Notes under the pieces: generated by a model | Told to the model about the DNA's origin: nothing | Database searches by the model: none | Seen by the model: the letters and a program-made list of their open reading frames with translations, nothing else | Translations under genes and position numbers: made by a program | Shown here: positions 36,342 through 44,741 of the stretch, piece by piece | Numbering within the stretch: the first letter of the stretch is position 1 | Layout: the number at the start of each line of letters is the position of its first letter | Source: Actinomycetes bacterium | GTDB taxonomy: Bacteria > Actinomycetota > Acidimicrobiia > Acidimicrobiales > Acidimicrobiaceae | DNA length: 64,000 bases | Assembly (NCBI GenBank): GCA_021819725.1 | Contig: JAKAQR010000012.1 | Span: forward strand, 12,734 to 76,733 | Reading direction: 5' to 3'

Positions 36342-37262
36342 CTATGAGAAACCGACGAGTCTGACCTCTGAGCGCAACTCAATCCCAGTTCTGCGTGCCA
36401 CGTGCTCACGAACCACTTGCATCAGATGGAAGACATCATCAGCCGATCCTTGCGGATCAGCTTGAATAAAGTTTGCGTGTTTAGCCGACACCGCCGCACT
36501 CCGATATCGATGACCCTTTAGACCACTCTCCTCAATCAGAAGCGCCGCCGGGAAGCGTTCTGGGTTCACAAAGACCGAGCCAGCGTTCTGCCCTCCTGGT
36601 TGATGGGCACGACGCCAGGCGACGATGTCACTCAACTGGGTGGCAAGTTCGTGGGGGTCACCGGCTTCGAAGGCAAACCGTGCGGCGATGACGACCTGGC
36701 TCGCACCCACTGCCGAGGAACGATACTCCAGCTCCAGGGCTGCGGCGGACTGCCACGTGGGGGGCGCATCGGCCTCAAGATCGACAAGGAGCGCCGACTG
36801 CAACGTTTCCGCAAGAACATGGCCATGTCCACCAGCATTCATTCGCACCGCACCACCGACGCTACCTGGCACACCAACCGCCCAGGTGAATCCATCGAGC
36901 CCAAGCTTGGCGATCCTGCGCGCCATGACAGGAAGCGGGGAGGCGCCGCCGAGCTCGACCTGGCTATCATGCTGTTGCAACCAGGAGAACCCGGCCCCTA
37001 ATGTAATGAGCAAACCAGGAAAGCCTCCGTCAGCGACGAGAACATTCGAACCACGGCCGAGCACAAAGAGAGGAATCTTCGCCACACCCTGCGACAGGAT
37101 ATCACGGAGACGCTCAAGCTCTTCAACTGAGGCGACCTCCACGCCAGCAGCGGCCGCGCCGCCGACCCGATAGGTCGTTCTCGCCCCGAAAGGGGCTTGT
37201 TCAAGAACAAAAAATCCACCAGCCCTCAGCTGATCGATCATCCGTGCGAGCCCTTCGGCCAC
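36342..37262 (-). CDS. murB: UDP-N-acetylenolpyruvoylglucosamine reductase MurB
   Basis: MurB reduces the enolpyruvyl group to give UDP-MurNAc, using NADPH and FAD. The 306-residue protein shows the FAD-binding FVLGRGSNVLVADGGFPG, GVPGSVGGAVRMNAGGHG, the catalytic-Ser region GGQNAGSVFVNP, and KHANFI near the C-terminus. The GTG at 37262 lies 5 nt after the murC stop; an ATG at 37241 is an alternative. The murC-murB-ftsQ order is normal. Confidence 0.93.
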   Translation of the reverse strand: MAEGLARMIDQLRAGGFFVLEQAPFGARTTYRVGGAAAAGVEVASVEELERLRDILSQGVAKIPLFVLGRGSNVLVADGGFPGLLITLGAGFSWLQQHDSQVELGGASPLPVMARRIAKLGLDGFTWAVGVPGSVGGAVRMNAGGHGHVLAETLQSALLVDLEADAPPTWQSAAALELEYRSSAVGASQVVIAARFAFEAGDPHELATQLSDIVAWRRAHQPGGQNAGSVFVNPERFPAALLIEESGLKGHRYRSAAVSAKHANFIQADPQGSADDVFHLMQVVREHVARRTGIELRSEVRLVGFS

Positions 37263-37266
37263 CGTG

Positions 37267-38625
37267 CTACCACACGTCCGCGAGTTCGGTATCGAGCATA
37301 GTGATATCACCAGCACCCAGGGTCAAACAGACGTCATCCGGTTCGAGCAGACCACGCACGACTAGGGCGAGCTCGTGCCGAGAGGAGCAGTAATGGGCTC
37401 GATCTCCAAGTACCCGGCGGGCCGCCTCATAGACCGCCTCACCACTGACACCTGGGATTGGGTCCTCCCCTGCGGCATAGACATCGGTGACCACGACGAT
37501 ATCGGCTCCCGCCAACGCCTCACCGAGCTCCTCAGCCATGGCCTGCGTCCGTGAATACCGGTGCGGTTGGAAGACAGCCACCACCCGCCGTGCTCCGAGC
37601 TGTCGGGCCGCTGCGAGCGTCGAGACCAACTCACTCGGCAGATGCGCATAGTCATCGATAATCCGCACGGAGTCGAGGATACGACGGTGTTGGAAACGAC
37701 GCGAAACACCGAGGTACCGACTGAGGGAAGGGGCGATCTCGGCCAGTGTGACACCCATGGCCGCGACGGCCGCGATCGCCGCGGTGGCATTCAAGATGTT
37801 GTGCAGCCCCAGGACCGAGAGCTCGACACTGCCGAGCCGTCGCTTATGTTCGAAGACCTCGAAGGCAGTTGACATCGGAGACATCGAGACGTTCTTGATC
37901 TGGTACATCGCCGACTCCGAAAATCCATAACTGCGACACTCCATCTGTGCAGCAAGGGCAGCCAAAAATGGATCCTCCACACAGAGCACCGGAGGGAGAT
38001 GCGATCGGCGAGCGAAACGGACGAACGCCTCCTGCAGGTGATCGAAGTCGCCATAAAACTCTAAGTGATCGGGCTCAACATTGGTGATCACACTCAAAGC
38101 CGGATCGAGCTTTAAGAAGGTGCCATCACTCTCGTCAGCCTCTACCACCATCAACGGAGAAGAACCATAGTGTCCTGAGGCCCCAGCCTCGTTGAGTTCA
38201 GCACCGATCACATAGCTCGGGCTGTACCCGGCTTGGGCTAGGGAGAGGCCAATCATGGAGGTGGTAGTGGTCTTGCCATGGGTTCCAGAGATCGCAATCA
38301 CCTCTCGCCCTTCCGTGAGCGCTACGAGCAGCTCCGCTCGGGAAGCTATCGGTATGCCAAGTGCCACGCTCATAGCGAGCTCGACATTACTACTAGCGAT
38401 GGCACTTGAGTAGGCGACGAGTTGCGCACCCTGGACATGTACGCCGTCATGGCCAAGGAACACCGTGGCGCCGAGTAGGCGGAGCCGTTCCATGACCGCT
38501 GACTCCTTGAGATCCGAACCGGTCACGGAGTAGCCGGCCTCGAGCAGCAACGAGGCAAGTGCACTCATGCCAGCTCCACCAATACCCACGATATGGACCC
38601 GTTGTACGCCATCAAGGAGACTCAT
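37267..38625 (-). CDS. murC: UDP-N-acetylmuramate--L-alanine ligase MurC
   Basis: A 452-residue Mur ligase that adds L-Ala to UDP-MurNAc. The N-terminal HIVGIGGAGMSALASLL binds UDP, the ATP loop is ISGTHGKTTTTSMIG, and NVEPDHLEFYG and RVVAVFQPHRYSRT are MurC-specific. The ATG at 38625 overlaps the murG stop (ATGA) and has GGAGGAGA upstream; the extra residues up to 38646 are not needed. Confidence 0.96.
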   Translation of the reverse strand: MSLLDGVQRVHIVGIGGAGMSALASLLLEAGYSVTGSDLKESAVMERLRLLGATVFLGHDGVHVQGAQLVAYSSAIASSNVELAMSVALGIPIASRAELLVALTEGREVIAISGTHGKTTTTSMIGLSLAQAGYSPSYVIGAELNEAGASGHYGSSPLMVVEADESDGTFLKLDPALSVITNVEPDHLEFYGDFDHLQEAFVRFARRSHLPPVLCVEDPFLAALAAQMECRSYGFSESAMYQIKNVSMSPMSTAFEVFEHKRRLGSVELSVLGLHNILNATAAIAAVAAMGVTLAEIAPSLSRYLGVSRRFQHRRILDSVRIIDDYAHLPSELVSTLAAARQLGARRVVAVFQPHRYSRTQAMAEELGEALAGADIVVVTDVYAAGEDPIPGVSGEAVYEAARRVLGDRAHYCSSRHELALVVRGLLEPDDVCLTLGAGDITMLDTELADVW

Positions 38626-39701
38626 TGCCTCACCATCTCCTCCCACATCAGCCGTGCAGCCTCCGGATGAGCGAGCGTCTTAGCGGCCGTAGCCATACGA
38701 AGTCGCCGTGGTTCATCCTCGACAAGCCCCCGAATCGCCTTGGCCAACTTCGATCCCGTTAACTCATCATCCTCGATGATTATGGAGGCACCTGCACGGG
38801 CGAAGACAGCGGCATTGAGCCGTTGATGATCATTGGGCGAGTTCGGTAATGGCACCAAGATCGAAGCGCACCCGAACAGAGCGACCTCGGTCAGCGTACT
38901 CGCCCCCGCTCGAGCGACGACAAGGTCAGCTGCCATCAGATAGCGATACAACCCAGGGTCCCATCCAAGCGCGTGGTAGCGGGGGTTGCGAACGCGCGAT
39001 TCAGCTTGACTCAGTCCATTCTTCGCACCCATGCTATGCACCACCTTAACACGGCTCAGGTCTACGAGTTCTTCCGCGGCCGCCACCGCCGCGATATTGA
39101 CGCTTCGCGCTCCCAGAGATCCAGAGGTGACCACCACCACCAGATCGTCGACCCCAAAGCCCAAGGAGGCGCGCACATCCTCTCTATCGTTGAGGTCGGC
39201 AACCTCACGACGAGGAGGGTTACCCACCACCGCAGCTCGCCGCAGCCACGCTTTTGGCAACGGTACCGGCCAGGCCAGAAAGATGCCGGCTGACCAGAGG
39301 CCAACGAGACGGTTCGACCTCGTCAGTGCAGCATTCTGTTCGAGTAGATAGGATCGGGCGCCGCGCGTGCGCGCGAGGAGCGAGACCAGTGGCGTATGGA
39401 AACCACCAAAACTGATCACTATCTCCGGTCGAGGCAAGGAACGAAGCAGTGAGAGGTTTGCCGAGATGGCCTTGGCATTCGTCATCAGCGCCGCAACGGT
39501 TTGGCGAAGCCCTCGGGGCAACCCAGTCCCGCTGACCCGCACGATAGCGATGTCAAGACCAGCCGTCACCTCATAGTCGACTTTGCGATCCGTGGTGATA
39601 AGGATCGGTTGCACGTCGTCATCGAAGGCCTCGATCATGGAGAGGCCGGCATGGATATGGCCAGCGGTTCCACCAGCCACCACCCAAACCACTCGACTCA
39701 C
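38622..39701 (-). CDS. murG: Lipid II synthase MurG
   Basis: A 359-residue GT-B glycosyltransferase that transfers GlcNAc from UDP-GlcNAc to lipid I at the inner membrane face. The glycine-rich motifs are variants: VAGGTAGHIHAGL replaces GGTGGH and VTSGSLGARSVN replaces GGSQGA. The UDP-binding part VARAGASTLTEVALFG and LVPLPNSPNDHQRLNA is standard. The GTG start overlaps the ftsW stop by 4 nt. Confidence 0.93.
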   Translation of the reverse strand: MSRVVWVVAGGTAGHIHAGLSMIEAFDDDVQPILITTDRKVDYEVTAGLDIAIVRVSGTGLPRGLRQTVAALMTNAKAISANLSLLRSLPRPEIVISFGGFHTPLVSLLARTRGARSYLLEQNAALTRSNRLVGLWSAGIFLAWPVPLPKAWLRRAAVVGNPPRREVADLNDREDVRASLGFGVDDLVVVVTSGSLGARSVNIAAVAAAEELVDLSRVKVVHSMGAKNGLSQAESRVRNPRYHALGWDPGLYRYLMAADLVVARAGASTLTEVALFGCASILVPLPNSPNDHQRLNAAVFARAGASIIIEDDELTGSKLAKAIRGLVEDEPRRLRMATAAKTLAHPEAARLMWEEMVRQ

Positions 39702-40804
39702 GCGATCTTCCTTCGACGCAGGACTCCACTGACGATGCCCAAGGCCGCGAGCGTCACCACCGTCGAGGAGCCTCCAGCAGAGATCAGTGGGAGAGGAACG
39801 CCCGTTACCGGCAACAAACCGATCACTGCCCCGATGTTGAGTGTCGTCTGTACCATCAACCAGACAGCGATCAAGAAGATGACCGCGCGCTCAGCAGGAT
39901 CTGTGACATGCTCAGACAGTTGGAACATCACGATCACCAAGGCAACAATGCACAACAGGATGACCACCGAACCCAGGAGCCCAAAATCCTGGCCCACTAC
40001 CGCAAAGATAAAGTCAGTTTGGGCATTGGGCACATACCCCCAGTTCGCTAAGCCTGTACCTAATCCGGTTCCAAGGAGATGGCCCGACGCGAACGAGTTG
40101 AGGGCCTGGACCTCTTGGTAGGAGTAACTCGCTCGATACCTCCACGGGTGCAAGAAGGAGAGCAGCCGCAACCGACGATAGGTGCTCGAAAAGGCGCCAA
40201 TGATCCCGATAAGGACCGAGCCACCCGTCACGACCGTCAAGGCGCGACCCCGTACGCCGCCGACATAGAGCGCTCCAAGACCAAGAGAGAAGACGATCAT
40301 CGCGGTGCCCATGTCCGGCTCGAGAAAGATCACCCCCGCCATCAGCGCCGTGACGACGATGACCGGCCCAACCAGCTGGGTAGGACGACGGCTGGTGACA
40401 AGACGAGCCAGAAAGAGTACGAGGGCGAGCTTGGCAAACTCTGACGGCTGCACCTGAATCGGACCAAACTGAAACCATCGATCCGCACCCCCCACGCTAC
40501 GGCCTACGCCAGGAAGCATCACCGCTAACAACATCGCGGCCGCACCCAACAAGATGAGTGGCGCCAACTTCAACCAGACCCGCAACGGCACCGCCGCCAT
40601 GATGACAAAGGCCAATCCTCCGATCACCAGCCAAAGGAGCTCATGGGCGACTAACGAGGTCACGGAGGCATGCGCAGCGATAGTGGCGACATAGGCTGCG
40701 GCCACCTCGAGGATGGCCCCTACTGTCAACAGGATGAGCACAAGCCAGTAAAACGCTGCCCGAAGTCGAATCTTGTCGACAGCACTGCGTAGGTACGTCG
40801 TCAT
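39698..40804 (-). CDS. ftsW: Septal peptidoglycan glycosyltransferase FtsW
   Basis: A SEDS-family polymerase of about 368 residues with around ten membrane segments. FtsW polymerises lipid II with its partner FtsI. Diagnostic stretches are RWFQFGPIQVQPSEFAKLALV, FLEPDMGTAMIVF, and GLLPVTGVPLPLISAGGSS near the C-terminus. The ATG at 40804 has GAGGGGAAAG upstream. About 73 nt separate it from murD, the largest gap within this part of the cluster. Confidence 0.95.
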   Translation of the reverse strand: MTTYLRSAVDKIRLRAAFYWLVLILLTVGAILEVAAAYVATIAAHASVTSLVAHELLWLVIGGLAFVIMAAVPLRVWLKLAPLILLGAAAMLLAVMLPGVGRSVGGADRWFQFGPIQVQPSEFAKLALVLFLARLVTSRRPTQLVGPVIVVTALMAGVIFLEPDMGTAMIVFSLGLGALYVGGVRGRALTVVTGGSVLIGIIGAFSSTYRRLRLLSFLHPWRYRASYSYQEVQALNSFASGHLLGTGLGTGLANWGYVPNAQTDFIFAVVGQDFGLLGSVVILLCIVALVIVMFQLSEHVTDPAERAVIFLIAVWLMVQTTLNIGAVIGLLPVTGVPLPLISAGGSSTVVTLAALGIVSGVLRRRKIA

Positions 40805-40877
40805 CGCTTTCCCCTCTCCCCTCGTTGGCCTGACTCCTTGCCGGGGCCTTGGACACAAGACCCCTCCCCACGACCCA

Positions 40878-42206
40878 TCACGCCGACACCCCAGTCGACG
40901 GAGTCGTCCCAGGCGCCAACTCTCTTACCACTGCCTTGAAGTCGAGCCCGCGTACGACGTAGCTGTCATACCAATCGAAGGAGGCAGCACCCGGTGCCAG
41001 CAACACTACATCTCCTGTATGCGCCTTGGTGATCGCCAAGGCAACCGCCTCGCGCATCGAGGATGCCATGGTTGTGGGGACATCGTGGGCGCGAAAAAGC
41101 TCACCGATCTCGGGCCCACATTCGCCGATGGTGATGCAGTGACCCACCCGGTCCGCCACTGCGGCCATCGGCTCGAAGGAGAGGCCCTTGCCCCGTCCTC
41201 CGGCGATGAGAATGACGTGAGCAAAGGAGCTGATGCCAGCCGCAGCCGCGACCGGCGTGGTGGCCTTGGAGTCATTGACCCAGAGAATACCGTTCCACTC
41301 ACCAACGAGTTCTTGTCGGTGTTCGAGCCCCCGGAACTCCTCTAACACCGCGCGCACTCGCTCGGGATCAGCACCCGCCGCATCGGCGGTAGCCCATGCC
41401 GCCAAGGCATTGGCGACACTGATCGGGCCACCTCGCCCGAGTGAAGCGAGCGAGGTCATCACCACCCCATCTGGACCAACCAGGTTGCCCTTGGCGACGC
41501 GATAATCCGCTGCTCCCTCCAGCGAGAAGGTTCTGCGTGCTACGCCCTCGGGAAGCAGGGTCGCCGCAACCACCGGGTCATCAGCGTTGAGAATCGCCAC
41601 TCCTGTGCGAGGGAGCTGTGCAAAGAGCTTCGCCTTGGCGAGCCGATAAGCCTCGAGTGTGCCGTGCCAATCAAGATGATCAGGAGTGAAGTTCGTCCAC
41701 GTAGCGGACGCTGGCGCGAACGTCGGTGCCCAGGTGAGCTGGAACGAGCTCGCCTCGACCACGTATCGTGTCGCACCTGAGCGTGCCACCGCTGCGAAGG
41801 AGACTCCAGCGTTCCCGCAAAGTGTTGCCTCGGACCCGAGCATCATCTGCGTCAAGGTCGCCACCGTCGTCTTGCCGTTGGTACCGGTGATGGCACAAAC
41901 CGGTGCATCCGCAAGCAGCCAACCGAGTTCAAGTTCGCCGATCACCCGGTTCGCAAGGGGTTCCATTCCGAGCCGCTCCGGTGAGATTCCAGGACTCACC
42001 ACCACGAGGTCCCAGGCCTCACTGCGCAACTCAGCGATCGTCCCACTGCGTTCGAACCTCTGTTCCCCATGTGATGCAGCTTCTCTGAGTCTCGCCTTAT
42101 CCTCAGCCAACGAAAGCTGCGCTCCTCGATCCGCAAGAGCCTCTGCGGCGCCGAGCCCGCTGATCCCAAAGCCAACGATCAGTACCCGAGCCCCAGCTAG
42201 GTTCAT
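40878..42206 (-). CDS. murD: UDP-N-acetylmuramoylalanine--D-glutamate ligase MurD
   Basis: A 442-residue Mur ligase that adds D-Glu. VLIVGFGISGLGAAEAL is the N-terminal UDP-binding fold, ITGTNGKTTVATL the ATP loop, and WTNFTPDHLDWHG and WVNDSKATTPVAAAA are typical of MurD. I chose the ATG at 42206, which overlaps the mraY stop as ATGA; the frame to 42287 would add residues encoded within mraY. Confidence 0.95.
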   Translation of the reverse strand: MNLAGARVLIVGFGISGLGAAEALADRGAQLSLAEDKARLREAASHGEQRFERSGTIAELRSEAWDLVVVSPGISPERLGMEPLANRVIGELELGWLLADAPVCAITGTNGKTTVATLTQMMLGSEATLCGNAGVSFAAVARSGATRYVVEASSFQLTWAPTFAPASATWTNFTPDHLDWHGTLEAYRLAKAKLFAQLPRTGVAILNADDPVVAATLLPEGVARRTFSLEGAADYRVAKGNLVGPDGVVMTSLASLGRGGPISVANALAAWATADAAGADPERVRAVLEEFRGLEHRQELVGEWNGILWVNDSKATTPVAAAAGISSFAHVILIAGGRGKGLSFEPMAAVADRVGHCITIGECGPEIGELFRAHDVPTTMASSMREAVALAITKAHTGDVVLLAPGAASFDWYDSYVVRGLDFKAVVRELAPGTTPSTGVSA

Positions 42207-43240
42207 CGTCCAAAACTTCCAAGCGAGAGAAAGTCGGCATAGAAAGCCCCAACCGCGATCGCCGTAACCACACCAGCAAAGATCCACAGCCGAATCAGAA
42301 CGGTGGTCTCCGGCCAGCCGTAGAGCTCAAAGTGGTGATGGATCGGGGCCATCTTGAGGATTCGCCGATGAAAAACGCGGAAGGAGAAGACCTGCGCGAT
42401 GACGCTGAGCGTCTCGACAACAAAGAGACCACCGAGGAGTAAGAGCAACAGATCAAGCCGTAGCACGAGTGCAAAGGCTCCAAGACCGCTGCCGATAGCG
42501 AGTGAGCCTACATCACCCATGAAGATCTTGGCCGGCGGCGCATTCCACCAGAGAAAACCGAGAATTGCCCCGACAAAACACATCGCCAAGACTGCTAAGT
42601 CAAGCGCATCATGAACCCCATAGGCGGCGACATGGCGGAACATCCAGTAGGAGATCAGCGCGAGGGCAGCAAAGGCGAAGATACTCGCTCCCGAAGCAAG
42701 ACCATCGAGACCATCCGTTAAATTAACGGCGTTGGAGGTACCCACAATGACCAGGACGGCAAAGATACACCACCCCACCGTGCCGAGACCGATACTGAGA
42801 CTCCCCAGCCGCACAAACGAGATAGCCGTCGGGACATGGGCCCAGAAGTGCGCCAGCAGCGCAAAGGCAATAGCAACCAGCACTTGGCTACCAAACTTCG
42901 CCGTCTTGGTCAGGCCAAGGCTACGGCGATTGCGAACCTTGAGTAGGTCATCGATCAACCCAATAATCCCGGAGAAGATGGTGACGCCGACGACAAGGAC
43001 TCCAGAGCGAGAAAAACTCACTCCGAGATGGATGTGCACAAGCAGATAGCTCAGCACGATGGCGATGAGAATAGCGATGCCACCCATCGTCGGCGTACCT
43101 GCCTTCACGAGATGTCGACTCGGTCCATCCTCGCGGATCTGCTGGCCAACGCCGCGCGAACGCTGCCGATCGATCAGGATTGGGGTGACAAAGATAGCGA
43201 TGATGAGCGCGAGTCCGCTGCCGGTAAGGATAGGGATCAA
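42203..43240 (-). CDS. mraY: Phospho-N-acetylmuramoyl-pentapeptide transferase MraY
   Basis: A 345-residue polytopic enzyme that links phospho-MurNAc-pentapeptide to undecaprenyl phosphate, making lipid I. The family signature includes KAGTPTMGGIAIL, the Mg-binding NLTDGLDGLASG, and MGDVGSLAIGSGLGAFAL, with APIHHHFEL near the C-terminus. It overlaps murE by 4 nt at its start and murD by 4 nt at its end. The direct murE-mraY join leaves no room for murF. Confidence 0.97.
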   Translation of the reverse strand: MIPILTGSGLALIIAIFVTPILIDRQRSRGVGQQIREDGPSRHLVKAGTPTMGGIAILIAIVLSYLLVHIHLGVSFSRSGVLVVGVTIFSGIIGLIDDLLKVRNRRSLGLTKTAKFGSQVLVAIAFALLAHFWAHVPTAISFVRLGSLSIGLGTVGWCIFAVLVIVGTSNAVNLTDGLDGLASGASIFAFAALALISYWMFRHVAAYGVHDALDLAVLAMCFVGAILGFLWWNAPPAKIFMGDVGSLAIGSGLGAFALVLRLDLLLLLLGGLFVVETLSVIAQVFSFRVFHRRILKMAPIHHHFELYGWPETTVLIRLWIFAGVVTAIAVGAFYADFLSLGSFGR

Positions 43241-44655
43241 CGTTGGTCATCCCGCAACTCAAGCACCGCCCGCAACGCCTCATCGTAGTCATCAAAGTCA
43301 TAACTCGCCAATCCAATGCGTTGGCTACGCTCATGTCCCTTACCAGCGATGACCAAGACGTCCTCATCACAGAGCTCATCCACCGCGGTACGAATCGCCA
43401 ACCGACGATCGAGAATGATCCGCGGCCTTGTGGTAGCGACCCATCCCGCCGCGATATCGTCAGCGATGGTCTGGGGGTCCTCTGAGCGAGGGTTATCGCT
43501 CGTGATAATCACGACGTCAGCAAGACGTTCCGCGGTCGCGCCCATGAGTGGTCTTTTCCCGTGGTCGCGCTCCCCGCCGGCACCGAACACCACCATGAGC
43601 CTACCGGCACGGCCAAGCGACAGCCGTGCCGCCGTCAACACCTGTTCTAGCGCCCCTGGCGAGTGGGCGTAGTCGATAAAGATCGATCCATGCCGACTGG
43701 GGACACGCTCGAGCCGGCCCCGAGGTGCCTGAACCTCTCGAGCCACCTCCACCAAATCATGGAGCTCGAACCCGAGGGTCTCTAAGGCGATCAACGCCAT
43801 GTGCAGATTCACGAGGTTATGGTGCCCGATTAGCGGTGCGGCAAAGCGATGGCCGCGTAGATCGAAGCTCAAGCCATAAGGACCAAGGGTGATCTGGCTC
43901 AGCTCGGCATCGGAGACACCGACGACCGGTATCTGGGCCCTCTCCAATAGACGTTGTCCCCACGTGTCATCGGCATTGATCACCCCAAGTTTGGCATAGC
44001 TTGGATGAAATAGCGAAGCCTTGGCCGCGAAGTACTCCTCCATCGATGGGTGAAAGTCAAGATGGTCTTGGCTCAAGTTGGTAAACATGGCGACCTCGAC
44101 GTTAAGGTACCGGACCCGATCCATGGAGAGCGCAATCGAGGAGATCTCCATCGCCGCGTAGCTTCTCCCCTCAGCGACGAAGGTGGCGAGCCGACGGGCG
44201 ATCTCCGGAGCCTCCGGTGTTGTAAGACGCCCCCACAATGTCCCCATCGTGCCTACCCCATAGCCGAGAAGACTGAGCATCTCTGAGACGAGCGAGACTG
44301 TGGTGGTCTTACCGTTGGTGCCGGTCACACCGACTACCTTGAGTCGCTTTGAGGGCTCCCCATAGACAAGCTGACTCGCCAGGGCGACACAGTCGCGCAC
44401 ACGAGCAGGATCGACGACAATCTGTGGTAGCGTCGTCTCCGCCACAGGCTGGGTCACCAGTAGCGCCATGGCACCCTTGCGTTCAGCCTCGCCCACAAAG
44501 ATGCGTGGGTCTACGTGGGCACCCGGCACCACGGCGAAGATATCTCCAGCGTTCACAAGTCGGTGATCCATGGCGATGCCGATGGCCGTCGCACCCTCTC
44601 GACCCTGTCCTATCAGCTGTGCATGAAGCTGACGAGTCAATTCGCCCAACGTCAT
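43237..44655 (-). CDS. murE: UDP-MurNAc-L-Ala-D-Glu--meso-diaminopimelate ligase MurE
   Basis: A Mur ligase of about 472 residues. The ATP loop is GVTGTNGKTTTVSLVSEML, followed by FTNLSQDHLDFHP. The motif DNPRSEDP near the C-terminus is the DNPR signature of enzymes that add meso-diaminopimelate, so meso-DAP peptidoglycan is expected. I chose the ATG at 44655 with ACGAGG upstream; in-frame GTG codons further up and the frame to 44745 are less likely. No MurF domain is fused to it. Confidence 0.95.
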   Translation of the reverse strand: MTLGELTRQLHAQLIGQGREGATAIGIAMDHRLVNAGDIFAVVPGAHVDPRIFVGEAERKGAMALLVTQPVAETTLPQIVVDPARVRDCVALASQLVYGEPSKRLKVVGVTGTNGKTTTVSLVSEMLSLLGYGVGTMGTLWGRLTTPEAPEIARRLATFVAEGRSYAAMEISSIALSMDRVRYLNVEVAMFTNLSQDHLDFHPSMEEYFAAKASLFHPSYAKLGVINADDTWGQRLLERAQIPVVGVSDAELSQITLGPYGLSFDLRGHRFAAPLIGHHNLVNLHMALIALETLGFELHDLVEVAREVQAPRGRLERVPSRHGSIFIDYAHSPGALEQVLTAARLSLGRAGRLMVVFGAGGERDHGKRPLMGATAERLADVVIITSDNPRSEDPQTIADDIAAGWVATTRPRIILDRRLAIRTAVDELCDEDVLVIAGKGHERSQRIGLASYDFDDYDEALRAVLELRDDQR

Positions 44656-44741
44656 CGCGACATGCCTCGTCTCACCCACTCCTCCACCCCAACCCGGACC
44701 ATGAACATAACTATGGTATAGGCATCGGGTGCTGGTAATAG

